Made by a program: the position numbers and the translations under genes. The notes beneath the pieces are model-generated. The model ran no database searches and was not told the DNA's origin. It saw nothing but the letters and a program-made list of their open reading frames with translations. From assembly GCA_015499995.1 (NCBI GenBank), contig JADNRV010000006.1, forward strand, positions 620,001-684,000: a stretch of 64,000 bases of DNA, read 5' to 3'. This document shows positions 45,301 to 57,046 of the stretch, one piece after another (position 1 is the first letter of the stretch; every line of letters begins with the position of its first letter). Source of the stretch: Flammula alnicola (taxonomy: Eukaryota > Basidiomycota > Agaricomycetes > Agaricales > Strophariaceae).

Positions 45301-48246
45301 TGAGCAATCCTGGTCATTGACCGTATCTCTATGATGAGTGCGATTTCGACATCAGTTGACTAACCTTCATTCTAGTTAGAAATCAAACCATCGAATTGCT
45401 ATACAATTTTATGGCGCTTTTTGAAAGCCGACGAGAGCTTGCAGTTGCCTATAAAAAGTTGCTTCGATATCATGTGGTTACCAATCCGATAGCACCCATT
45501 AAATACCTCTTCCATGAAAAGGACATAAAATTGGAACCATCGAGCCCAATGGATATATTGAAATGTCAGTGGTACAGTATTGTAACGTATGGTCTCTGTA
45601 AGACTTCCTCGCGAACGGCCTCGACTTTTCGCGCAGCACTTGATAGGCATGTTTGATACGGAAAGCAATCTGCCTGCCTGCTCGTGATGGACCGACAAAG
45701 TTTAAAGTTAGACGCTAAATTTAGTTTATCCAACTGTAGGAATCCGGCAAGGTCGGTGCCCGGTGGGGATCCCTCCTCATATCGAGGAAATATGAGTGCG
45801 GGTTGGACAAATGGAATCGAGGAAGACGCAGGAGAAAGTTGTTGACAGCTGGCAGGCAGACTTCAGGTTCCCCAATACCGCCTCTAAGTATGTGTGCAGT
45901 TATTATTGGAATGATATCAGCATATGTAGGTCCGGAAGGCCAAGCCTAAAGTTGCACCCATATGCTGCTCATCGAAGAATCAGGAAGTGTGCATTGACAT
46001 CGACCGACACACACATGGTCAACTGTCCAACACGTTCTCGACCACAACGGGCATTACGACATGTTAGACAACGCCAGAATTTCCTTGCTTGTCAGTGACC
46101 GTGATGTGATGCAGTGCCTGACGTCCTACTGGTATGCATGTTCTAGGGTGCATAGTATCTTCTAGGTCGGTGGATGACGCCGCGCCTTCTTTCTTCCACC
46201 TTCATTTCCGCAAGGAAATCCTTAACAGCGGTAGGCAAGATGAATACCAAGAACAGAGTGCATATGCATGAAGGTCCCAATTGCGCCAGGCAAGTTTGAT
46301 GTCATCAGCCATCGGCACGCGTCGACTCGACCGTCCGACTCGGGCATCGTGAGCAGGAAACCCAGGACGCCGGTCAGATGGAGCAGACCGCAAATTAAGT
46401 CGAGCTGCGGAAGCGACGGCGACTATTATCGAGGGTGAAAGTTGAGACATCAAGCATCGGCCGACGACTACCTTCGCTTCTGAGCCTGTAAACGATTAAA
46501 CCTTCGGGAGATGCACAGAATTTGAACCCCGGAACTGCCAACGGGAAATGAACGACGGAGGCCGCTTTTAATTGTGCGGTCGGGGCAAGAAGATGATGAA
46601 ACTACGCAGTCCGATAGAGCTTTCCAGTAGTTCAGGCTCTTACACTTCGAGGCCAGTCTAGTATGCCTAGTAGTCGAACTTGTTGATCTTTAGGTGTTGA
46701 TCTCGTGCAGCGCGCTGTAGAAAGACGGACGAAGTCATCTTCCGAGGGTCCATCTCGGTAACGTTAAAGTTTTACATGCCCAACGTGAACCTGTCGATAA
46801 ATCCGATTGGTTTAAAGTCCTTTTTGGCCGACCCGAACAATGCGTTTCTGAATAATCATGATCAGTAAATACCGCAATCAAGGCTGGTCGGTTTGGATCC
46901 AACAGCGCGTTAGAGCGCTGATAGATGCGCAGCTTGTGCAGACACAACAATCCAACATATGATATCTAATAAGTAGCACTGTGACAGCGTGGAAGGACTG
47001 GAAAATACATACCCTCGCGTATCAATTTTCTGTACATCTGGACACGTTCCTTGGATGATTGGACGTTGGCCGGAGAGGAAACGAATCTGAAAGCTAGTCT
47101 AATGAGAAAGTAATTCCATAACTTGACTAATTTGACTCGCGTACATTGAGTATTTGGCGTTCATTCTCCTTGTTCAATTGTTTTACTGCGCCTTTGTTCG
47201 AATATACACAGAGCCCTGAATTCGGGATGAAGGCGCACTCCACGGACGCTCTGAGCGGTATTTTTTCAATCGTGTTGATGCAAAGTTTACGCACTCTCTA
47301 TGACCAGAGATAACGGCCTGAACTCCACATTCGGAGTCCTTTGGTAAGCAATTGCATTGAGGATTTCCCAAGAATTGCGTTCAAAGCCATGAACTGAGAT
47401 ATGCAATAATCTAGAAGAGATATACAATCAGTTTAATTTCATCTTGGGCGGCTTTTGCAAGTGATCGAAGAAACACCTGCTAAAAGTCAGGCCCGATGGA
47501 ATATCCCCGGGAATACGTAAAGCACTAGAGTACCTTGGCCTCGCCAAATCTACAGATGCACCTTACGGCACAATGAGAGAATCATGTCGATTCGAAAGGC
47601 CGGATATAAGTCGTGTTGTTGTCACCGCTGCAAATATAGATTGCTTTGCAAACGTACTTGTAGCTCGGAACCATGGTTCATCACGGTTCACGGGGGTGGC
47701 AGATGAATTAGAGATCCGGATCGACAGGAGTGCTTTGTAAACGGCAGCGCAAGAAATTCTGGAAGCTTGCAAGAAGGTCTTTTCGTTGGAGGTATTCGTC
47801 ATATGAATTAGAACGTTTGGCGGTGTTCGACAAAAGCAGCACCTAAGAGCCAGACGAGCGTTATGAGGCATCAGAAACACTCGGTTAGGCAAAGAATACG
47901 CAAGCCTGAGAGGAGCTCTTCCAGACGGTCTGGAAGCTATGTGATGCACGCCTGTGCTTGTGTCTAAAAGTAAGCGTGAGTAATCGATACCCTCGAAGGA
48001 GCGTCCGCCCGCCCGCCACTAAAATCGTTCACGTCGGCCTTCCTTGTATTCGAACAGATCTTTGTCACGAACGCGATGGTAGAGTTGGAGGTTAATCAGA
48101 GATTTCCACTCCGCGGCGCCCATATACAGTATACTACGATATTAGTGGCGTGATTTTTGGTTGGTTGTGCTTGCCACATTCCGTGGCTATGCACATGACA
48201 GCTTTGCTGACACAGCGTGGTGGATGTCGACTTCGGTGACCGAGCT
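42384..48246. other. 5.9-kb region without a supportable gene
   Basis: The longest gene-poor stretch of the window. Frames reach 146 codons (43368-43808, +) and 128 codons (47563-47949, -), but neither has a domain or a consistent exon set. A 7-bp tandem repeat lies at 42871-42905. No terminal repeats, LTRs, tRNA or rRNA were found by eye. It may hold old, diverged repeats that only a library search would show. Confidence 0.5.
42871..42905 (+). repeat. 7-bp tandem repeat, five units
   Basis: Units CTCAGTA, CTCAGTG, CTCAGCG, CTCAGCA and CCCAGTA follow each other without gap. Its role, if any, is unknown. Confidence 0.8.
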
Positions 48247-48902
48247 ATGATTCCTCGACTGACTTCGGTTCTTTCTTCCCGATTCCCAACAACTCTTTCT
48301 TTCGCCCTCTTTTCTTCTACTACGGCTTCATCGTCTAACCCTTCACCGGCGCAACTTCACAAAATGAGCGTCAAACAATTTGTGGAGGTCCGTGTCTACT
48401 GCCTGTTTGTGGATCCGACCTTATGTTGTACCCTTTATTACAGGATTCTATTGCCAACGAGAAGATCGCCATCTTCTCCAAGACTTGGTGCCCTTACTGC
48501 AAGCGTGTCAAGTCCTTGTTTGCAACCGAGTTCCCTGATGTCAAAGCTACAATCTACGAGTGCGTATGAGTTAATCGGTCTTGACTGCACTAGTTTGGCT
48601 CACACAAAGTAACTCTAGGCTTGATGAACTTGACGATGGCTCTGCTATCCAGGAGTACCTATACCAGAAGACTGGACAACGCACTGTTCCCAGTGTCTTC
48701 GTTAGTAAGTGCCTTTCTCCGCTACTCATTTGCATCAATTTGCTGACCCCTGGGTTTCTTGAAGATAAGCAACACATTGGAGGTCAGGACTAGATCAATT
48801 GACGCACCACTTCTTACAGCTTACGTATATCAACTTCTAGGAAACGATGATACCCAAGCGTTCTTCAAGTCAGGGCAGCTCACTAAACTTATCGAGGCGT
48901 GA
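48247..48902 (+). CDS. Dithiol glutaredoxin
   Basis: Five exons: 48247-48387, 48444-48559, 48619-48704, 48765-48782 (18 bases), 48841-48902, giving 140 residues. Reduces disulfides and glutathione-mixed disulfides with glutathione. Active site CPYC in FSKTWCPYCKRVKSLF, glutathione-binding TVPSVFVNKQHIGG and GNDDTQAF. The first Met opens a 39-residue Ser/Arg-rich, acid-free leader (MIPRLTSVLSSRFPTTLS) that looks like a mitochondrial presequence. A second in-frame ATG at 48364 (MSVKQFVEDSI) would give the standard ~100-residue cytosolic form. Yeast GRX2 makes two forms in just this way, so the same is likely here. Confidence 0.93.
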
Positions 48903-49499
48903 GGACATGTTGGTCACTTTTAACATGAGGATTTTGTTGACTTTTCTCACTCGTGAAGTGATACCTCTGCTCGTTTGTAAGGCAGTGTAGAATATATAAT
49001 ACAGGAAGTATCTTAATTTGTGTTGGAATAAGAATAAGATAGGTTTTGTTGACGGATTAGAAGGCTTTTTGTTAGCCCAAGGAGCTTGTTTTCTGTTCAA
49101 GCCAAGGCGGTATGTACGCATCCGTCAAGCACTGAGAACATCTTGAAAAGAAAACTCAGAATACTTAGTCTTTTTAGTAGCGTGTATAGCTATTTGAGAG
49201 CTCAAGGAACGTCTTTCCCATGAGAACAAGGTTCTTACAGTCTTAAAGCACGAAAATGAGGGAGATTTCGTTAATAGCGCTTCGCGTATGTCACGACTAG
49301 TCACGCGATATTGGAACATCGTCATGAGCCCGAGCAAGATAACAAGGTGTCGTCAATCTTATCGTGTTCCTTTTTTAGACAGGATCGCTACGCCACGTCA
49401 GACCAACGCATTTCATTCACTCTCGAACGGCCACCACGAACGCTACAGTACCAGTGCCTCAGCTAATCTGAACGTGTACGATCTTCGTTTCAAATCGTA
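48903..49499. other. Intergenic region, no gene seen
   Basis: AT-rich 3' flank of the glutaredoxin gene and 5' flank of DPM3. Nothing else recognised. Confidence 0.55.
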
Positions 49500-50467
49500 A
49501 TGGCACGCGCACATCGACTTGCTCTGCTTGCGACAGTAATTACTGCCGCATATTTGCTCACATTCTTTAATGTGTTGTCGGTGCCTCTTGTAGACACAAA
49601 GACAGCCGAAAAAATCTTGCCGGTGGTAAGCACAACTGCTTTGCTTTCAACCTTTTGTCATTTCCCATGCTGAATTCTTGTTCTTCAATTCTGGCTCCTC
49701 CATTGGATTACGCTTGCGACCTTTCCTTTCCCATCTCTCCATGGCCTCTCCACACCTTTGGATCAATTTTGAACAAACCGTGGGACGTGTCTGCAGCTTC
49801 CATGGTGGCTGTTAGTGTCATTCGGCTCATATTGTCTGTGGTCTATCGGAACGGGTCTTCTGACATTGCGAGAGTGTCCAGAAGCGTACAACGAATTGCT
49901 TGGGGTGAGCCTGTTTCGCGTTTTCAGCTTTTCTCTCTCCACGTTTGCATCATGCCTTTATTCTTTATTCTGTTCTGGTTCGTGCCCAGACACGTCCCGC
50001 CAGCGCATAAGCTTCCTCATTCCATCCGGAGCTCTTTTATGACTCTATTACCGCTGTTCTTTTGCTCTTCCGGTTCGGCTATACCTATCTTCCACCTAAA
50101 TCTCTATGCCCAATGACCGGGCACCCACGGCCATGAGGGGGAGGTTTCTTTTTCTCGACTATCATCTCCTTCGAGGTGGTGTGGCTGCTCGCTATTTTGA
50201 TGGGGATACTCCTATGATACCCGTTCGGTAGGCGAGAACAATTATTGATGCCTACTCCGCGCTTTTGACCCACGTCTTCACTCACCGAGCTGTCAATGGG
50301 TCGGTGTTCTTTCAAGGACTGATTGATCTCGGTTGATTATTTTTTTTTGCGAATTGCTCGAGGTTGTCTTAAAACGTTTCAAAATGCTGACAGTACCTTG
50401 TATTGTTCGACAGGAAATAACAGAAGCTAAAAATGACCTGAGATCCAAGGGGGTGACGGTTGATTGA
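49500..50467 (+). CDS. DPM3: Dolichol-phosphate mannosyltransferase subunit 3
   Basis: Three exons: 49500-49625, 49797-49904, 50414-50467, giving 95 residues, close to the 92 of human DPM3. Small ER membrane protein that holds the catalytic DPM1 in the dolichol-phosphate-mannose synthase complex, which supplies mannose for N-glycans, O-mannosylation and GPI anchors. Two membrane spans are seen (LALLATVITAAYLLTFFNVL and WWLLVSFGSYCLWSIGTGLL). The short hydrophilic C-terminal segment LRECPEAYNELLGEITEAKN ends DLRSKGVTVD, typical of the family and needed for DPM1 binding. The introns are long for this genome: 171 and 509 bases. Confidence 0.93.
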
Positions 50468-52556
50468 GGATTCCTCCTTGGGACGTGCTAGACATGAAGG
50501 CGCGAAGCGATGACTCCGAACCCCAAAATATGTTTTATTTTTGTAACTAATTCCGATACGTCGCACACTGCCAGCTTATTTATCAGATACAGACCTTTAC
50601 AAACCCGATGTCAATGACTGCGGGGCCATTTCACCTTCCCGCGAAATCTCTCGTTTATTTTGATAGACATCGAAAACGCCTACCTCGCGCGCCACAATCG
50701 TGTTAGTCATTCACGATCAGAACACTTCTCGGGTCCTTTCCTTGACCACTGCCCTGAACGGCGCTCACAATCTGTGGCCTAGAAGAAAGTGCATTCTTTT
50801 CTTCTATTCTTTTTCTTCTTTCTCGCGACATCATGCAGGGCTTTCTTATCTGTGCATTGTAACGGACATGACATCATTTCACGATACTCTGAGCGCAGAT
50901 GTCACCCCATGGTGTCCAAGGAAATTATTTTCTGGTCCTTACTCATTTCTTTTGCTTCTGTCAAAAACTCGGTGGTCTGAGTTCTGTCTTGTGAAATATG
51001 GGCTCCTTGGATCTCAAGGGATATATTTTCACGCGATGGAGGTGCAGGAGGCTAGGTTAACCAAGACAGGGTGCCGATACCACTTGTTGGATATCCCTCA
51101 TTTTATTCGTTCCTAAGGACAGAAAGTAATTTATCTCAGCCTTGATGCCCAGTACCCCTCAAGCATCTATACACCCGTGCGGTTGAGTCAGAGCTGTCAA
51201 GTGGAGTTGACCTCTGGCACTAATAATACATGCGATTTGGCTAGGCCCCTCGTCGGACGGTTATGCTGTGCATGAACTCCCAATGCGTCTCACCATGTTC
51301 CGACAAAGCCCTATCATACTCTCGGCGAGGGGCCACAGGACCGCCCCTTGTTCTCAATACAGTATGTTCCCTGTACCCCCACTGAGAAATCAGGCTGCGT
51401 TTATTATGTTTTCCCCACGTTTCTTAAGTTGTCTTTTTGTGGGTGGTTTGTGTTGGTTCGTCTGTATCGTGCACCCTTTCCAGAATCTTTCGTTCTCGAG
51501 ATGACATACTGGTTCCGCTTACACGTAATGTGCGACACGCATAATATTGTAGAGGGTCTCGGTGATGACATTTGAATTCGAGGGTCTTTCGGTCATCTTC
51601 CCAAATCGTCTGATAGTAACAGCCTAATTTGCTTCCGTGCCAACATGTCTTCGGCCAGCCATCTTGACAGTTGCTTTGACGTCACAACATGGACGTGGAA
51701 ACTGTTCTGCGTATTTCGCAACCGATAAACGATTCAACGGTCTGGGTGAGGTGCTGGACATTCGTGCGACAACGAAGAAGTAGATCATGTCAGACGTCTC
51801 CTCGTGTCCTTGTCTACCAGCAGAACTTGGGCGCAGATCTCTAGGTGGGGTTAATATCTCTCGTCCTCATTGCCGAAGTCGGAGCTTTGTAAGGATAAAT
51901 CCCTTATCCGTAACAGAGAATACCAGATACTCCAATAGCGCGTTACCGCGGTGATCAGTACATCCTTATTTGCTTACACATTTAAGTTTACAGGCAAGGC
52001 ATTCGAAGGACGAATCGAAGGGAATTTGGACTCATCAGTCGTTATGACGGCCTATGTGCAAATGGTCTATTCATATATGAGATAGTATAAATGGTGATGT
52101 GATATGTCTTCCCCTCCTGGCAATATTAGTATCTGTGGCGCTTCTCAGATATTTCAGCCTGACCATTGTGGGGCTCTGATACGGACTCTTATCTGTTGCT
52201 TACTCTCAGCATCCTGACGGAAGTTTTTGCCAAACGTTGAGCCTCACCAAGTTTGGAATCGACTCCTCTGACTCCTCGGGCTTTGCGAAGGCCATAATGT
52301 TTGTTGTTAGATACGTATTTTCAGCTACCGTAATGGGCTACGAAATTACTTCATGAAATATTAGTTGATGTCAATTCTCCTAGACCAACAGTATGCTCGA
52401 AATCTAACTGTCATTTAACTCTCTTTCGTCCCAGCAGGGGCATCAAGGGTTCATAGTGAATCTGATTTAGACGCTGGAGAAATTTACACGTGTTTACTGA
52501 CAAACGCGGTTTACGTAAGTGCGCCGATTGAACGACTCGTTCTTTGAAGACATGCA
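50468..52556. other. 2.1-kb region without a supportable gene
   Basis: Frames up to 138 codons (50700-51116) without domain support. It ends at the target duplication of the Mutator-like element. Confidence 0.5.
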
Positions 52557-52565
52557 GCTGATTTC
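52557..52565. repeat. Target-site duplication, left copy (Mutator-like element)
   Basis: GCTGATTTC, identical to 53605-53613. Confidence 0.85.
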
Positions 52566-53604
52566 TAGACCTGTGACTGGTCCGAGTATGTGAGAAACCT
52601 CACGATACTAGGACCTGTAAAGCGGGACTTGCCGGCTCTTGTCGCGCGCTATGATCGAAAATGAATTGTTCCGACATGCCCGACGCTCCTTTTTAAGGCA
52701 AAGACCTCAAATAGGAAGGTACATTTTGGCAGAGCACGTCGAGAGCGAACTCGCGTCTCGCGTTCGCGTTGTCCGTTTTCATTCCTTACCCTCACATGTA
52801 GTCCTTTCTTTCACTTTTATGCTTTGGAATATGCTCCAACACTCAATGGATGGCTTCAGTATCTTCATACTCACGGAATTCGAGATGATGAGAATGGTGA
52901 ACAAAGGACAGATTCCTGACAGGGAGATGGAGTTCTAATCACACAGAAGATGTCGTTGAGCAGTCAAAGTTTGGTAATGGATTTCTCATGGTATAGTTAC
53001 AGTGGACAGGAGCCTCCATAAGCCATCCAATCTGCTCTATCCGCTACTACATTGTTGCCAGTTGGTTGCCCCAGTATCCGACTCCGTCGCATACCCAAAA
53101 TCCACGGTGTCTGTGAGGTCAGCATTCCATATGCGAATGATGTCAAACCTGGACCTGCTAGAGGAGCAGTGTTGGACACGTTGAGTTCCTATTCGGAAAG
53201 ACGCGTCTTCTGGACGTTCGAGCTCTGGAAAGTCGATTCGCATTGTGATCTTCTCGAATCTCGGCAGCTTGCCCTTGGCCAAGTTCCTGGCAAAGCAAAG
53301 CTCATTGTCGTCGAGGTCGCTGCTGGCACATTTTCTTGCTGGCTTGAGGAGAGTTTGACATGGAAAGATGGTTTTGGAGGCATCAGAAGTGAGTGTAGAT
53401 GAGGGAAGCAAGCAAGCAAGGACGACCGTCGTGGACGCGCTCTGCCAAAACGTACCTTCCTATTCGAGGTCTTTTTCTTAAAAGGGCAGTCGGTGATGTC
53501 CGAATGCTCCACTTTCGATCATAGCGCGCGACAAGAGCCGGGAAGTCCCGGTTTTCCAGTCCTTATATCGAGGGTTTTCTCATATAAGGCTGGTCACGAG
53601 TCTA
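52566..53604. mobile_element. Non-autonomous Mutator-like element (MULE), ~1.04 kb
   Basis: Long terminal inverted repeats: left 52566-52740 and right 53434-53604. The best block, 29 bases, is perfect (52632-52660 against 53513-53541), and similarity with small indels runs to both ends (TAGAC...GTCTA). The flanks carry an identical direct repeat GCTGATTTC at 52557-52565 and 53605-53613 (a tenth base A also matches if the end is set one base inward). Terminal repeats of 100-200 bp with a 9-10-bp target duplication are the signature of the Mutator superfamily. The ~690-bp interior has only short overlapping frames (about 120 codons on both strands) with no transposase motif, so it is probably non-autonomous or carries unrelated DNA. 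It sits 231 bases upstream of the damaged gene. Confidence 0.85.
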
Positions 53605-53613
53605 GCTGATTTC
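53605..53613. repeat. Target-site duplication, right copy (Mutator-like element)
   Basis: GCTGATTTC, identical to 52557-52565. Confidence 0.85.
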
Positions 53614-53835
53614 AACACTTTGTGTATGCAAGAAACGGCCCATTTGTCGCCTGTATTGTCGCTGTATTGTCCAGGTACGTTTCTATGGGCAAAATTTCCC
53701 CAGAGCGCCTTCAATAAACGGACACTGACTTCATCCGCCTTAGAAGCGCGAAAGCACTGAACAGCCCGAGTTACAGTTACTGCTGTCCACCATCGCTCAT
53801 TCCTGAGGAACTGAATCCTGTTCACTGTCAGACCG

Positions 53836-56711
53836 ATGTCTTTGGAATCCAGCAGTACGTCAAGTCTCGAGCCAACGCAGTCCAATATGGATGGCGACAC
53901 AAGCATCGTTCATATGAACCACCGCCCACTGAACGAGATCGATAATGGATTAGAATTCGAATTCTTAAATATATGCGAAGAGGAGGATCGTTGTGATAAT
54001 TTAAGCAGGCGACAGTTGGCAAATTTTCGAGGCGCGTATGGTTATTGTTGCTCTATGTTTTCGTTCTCAACGGAGTATTGTCCGCTAGTTAACTTTTTAT
54101 TCATCTCCGTGTCCAAGGAACACCGCCGGAAGCAACAAACCTCCAGTCGAACATCGCTTTCTCTTGCCGAATTAATGAACGCTGTTCCTAGGGAAATAAT
54201 TTTGAGGTTAGTTATCTTCAAATTCTGAGCGTTATATCAAAAGCTCGGTCTCTCAAAAGATTGGTGCCTCCTTCTAGATTATGTCTTCCTCCAATCCATC
54301 TGTTTCATTTAACAGCCACAAATATTGTCATTCAAATTCTCCTCAATAACAGCTCTTCAAACACTGTCTGGCATGCAGGTTTCGCGAGCCACCCAGATCT
54401 CCCTTCCATTCTACCAAATATTTCAGGATACAGATGGACGGATCTCCTTTTCAGCCCTCTCATGTGCGAGGTGTGTTCGTGGATTGACGTTTGTCGGCTC
54501 ATTGGACAAATGCGTCTGTATAGGATTGCGGTGGCAGTCCTACTCCACTGAATGTCACTTTCCGTCAGCGATCATGCACATCGAAGAAGTAAGTGTGGTC
54601 TATAAGCTGGCCTCTCGTCAAGCTAAATTTCAGATTTATAGCCGAACACACATATATCAACGGGAACAACGACAGCCGCCTTATCATGAGACTTGCGAGA
54701 GAAAGCCAGGGAATATGTATGCATCTCACTTCATTTCTTTGGTCCTTGATGCCATCTAATGTAATGCGACAGTGGTTGAACCTCGAATTGAATATGTTCT
54801 CGACTACTTCAACCAACCTTAGCCCACATTTAACATCGCAGAAGTGGAAGAAATTGCTCATGCATATAAAATGCTTACGGAGGTGGTCGAAGAATCGAAA
54901 GCGCATTCTGGAGAAGAGTTGCAGCAATACATTGTTGCTCGGTCTGCATTTGCCGCAAAGAACGAGGAGGTACTTCATTCTATTATATTTATTCGCTTTA
55001 GTACTTATTATACGCTGTGCAGCACGACCAGGCTTGCTTTCGATGGGCTGAGTCATGCCGATTTATATTTTTCCCGGAAAGACAAAGAAAGTTCCAACTT
55101 ATGCTGCAAAAGTGAGGACGACCATTCTTCGCCAGTCCCTCCCATTGAGCATGTCATGTCATTTCACCATAGAATTCAGAATCGCTTTACGAAGTTGGGA
55201 TTCCTGGCAGAAGATATCAAAAATGCTGACTTTGACATCGATGCCGTGATGGATGTCATCACTTTAACTGGAATAGCACGATTGACGACAAGACGTACGC
55301 ATATATTGACCCTCATTTCTGGTTGTCGTCTCATGGGATATCGTTATAGGATTTTCCAAGCTTCATCCTCTCATTGAACCAGCAATAGCAGAGGCAACCG
55401 CAAGGCGCCTTGGATGAGAACGCGAGAATGTCATCCGGGTGCCTGTCGCAATTCATCTCAGAAGGTTGTCGTCAGTACCAGAAACGTGTCTACCTGCGAC
55501 CTGGGCTTACATACCGCAGTTACACGCCATTCGGCGTCTCGACTCTATCTCAAAACTTATCAATGCACCCCACGATAATCCCCTCGTTGAGGAGGATCTG
55601 GTTGAGCCTTTCAAGAAGCTTCCACACTACTTACATTGGAGAGTACGCCTGGTCGAAGATGGAGCAGCTGGCTTCAGTCCTCCCTAGTAACAAGGCCACG
55701 AGCCAAGAGGATTCAACGCAAAAGACGGAACCCGACCTCGATTCTATGAGCTTCCCGACTCTGTATTTTTTGCTTGGCCTATGTCGTAAGCTCGAGCAGC
55801 ATAGGTGGTTGCTTGGTAGGATGGGAGGAAGCAGGACTACGGTGTCAAGCTTTGGAGTACCATTGGACCAGAAGTTGCAGTTCTCTCAAAAGGGATACGA
55901 CGCTGCCACCTCCCCCGTTGAGCTCGTTGGTCATGACCCTCTGACAACGTAATCATGGGAATTGAATGCCCGTGACAAACGCTTCATACGTTTGACCTTT
56001 AGCACGGAATATTCAAGGGGTGTAACCAGAAGGAAAGTTTTCAACTGGGCCGGTGCCGTAATCTTTGCTTCGTTCAACTCTGAGGCATACTTTAACAAAA
56101 ATCTCCCACAGGTTTTCCACTACATCTCAACGGAATCACACACCCCTTCTCCGGCTTGGGATCTCCTAGGGCCTGAGGCCGAAGCTGACATAAAAACTGC
56201 GAGAGGGCGCCGGTTCATACATCTGGGAGAAGAGCTGGGTATGCAACCATTGTCCCATTCATTTCGAGAACCATATAATCCGAGAGACTGCCATCAATCA
56301 TGCCAGAGAAGTGTATATCTATTTTGCCATCTATCTATCTTTTTGTTCGCGTCTGATTGTTCCTAGTCATGACATCCTCCGGCCTATTCAGAATCAGGAC
56401 TACTTATGTGCATTTCGCCGGCGATCGCACTTACCAGACGCCCGTTTGGCTGCCAGTGGTAGATCCCCATGAATTCGCTTGTTTGCCCTGCGCTGCGAGC
56501 AAGTGTAGGCTGTACACCGCGAAAGTTCTGAAACAGCATCTCAAAGACAAGTGCGTGTTAGTCATCCTATTGCTTTCGTGGAAACTGACCTCGAGTAAGG
56601 CATAGTCTCGTAAATGCCATCGAGAATCAGGATTGGAAGAAGATAACGGCCACATTACGAACCACGTTGACTTCGGCCCCGAGGGCTCGCGCAACCGTCG
56701 AAAGTTCTTGA
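53836..56711 (+). pseudogene. Multi-exon gene of unknown family, apparently damaged
   Basis: Several exons can be joined by good introns: ...54823-54969, 55023-55111, 55173-55294, 55350 onward; then to 55948, 56003-56239, 56367-56550, 56606-56711. Protein-like stretches include EIAHAYKMLTEVVEESKAHS, HDQACFRWAESCRFIFF, RFTKLGFLAEDIKNADFDID and WLLGRMGGSRTTVSSFGV. The end has a single C2H2-like unit, FACLPCAASKCRLYTAKVLK followed by QHL. Two breaks are seen: a TGA at 55415-55417 inside a good frame (RRLG then ERENVIRVPVAIHL), and a frame change near 55621-55640 between LVEPFKKLP and YIGEYAWSKMEQ with no usable intron. The exons before 54823 could not be joined. I do not recognise the family. 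It could be a pseudogene or carry assembly errors. Confidence 0.45.
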
Positions 56712-57046
56712 CAGTTATCTCAAGCCATCATGATTTTTATTCTTAGTTCGTTGCACCGTCCTACATACCCTGCATGATGTGAAGCGACAATTCGTGGAAT
56801 TCAAATAACGGAAGCTCAGAACGTGATAATTGTCCGTGGATTGTTCCAAAAAAAGAACCGTGAACACTCGTATGCTAGGCGATTAAATGTCCTATATGTA
56901 GTCGTAGGTATATAAGTAATGTAATAGTCCCATCAACGATTGAAAAGTCTGTCCGATGTCATAAACTGGTAAACTTCAGCAGGGGAAAAATATGTGACAG
57001 GAAAAATGGTGAAGAAAGGCGGTAAGAGGCAAAGAAAAAGGCGTGA
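56712..57046. other. Short convergent intergenic region
   Basis: 335 bases between two converging genes. No hairpin or gene recognised. Confidence 0.5.

Noticed and set aside
46480..46550. tRNA-like GGGGTTCAAATTC on the minus strand
   Set aside because: The flanking bases do not pair as a T-stem, and no acceptor or anticodon stem was found.
52639..52938. 99-codon frame in the Mutator-like element as transposase
   Set aside because: It starts inside the inverted repeat and has no transposase motif, so it is probably a chance frame.
55949..56002. In-frame TAA at ~55950 as a third lesion of the damaged gene
   Set aside because: A 54-base intron (GTAATC...CTTTAG) removes it and joins LTT-TEYSRGVTRRK smoothly.
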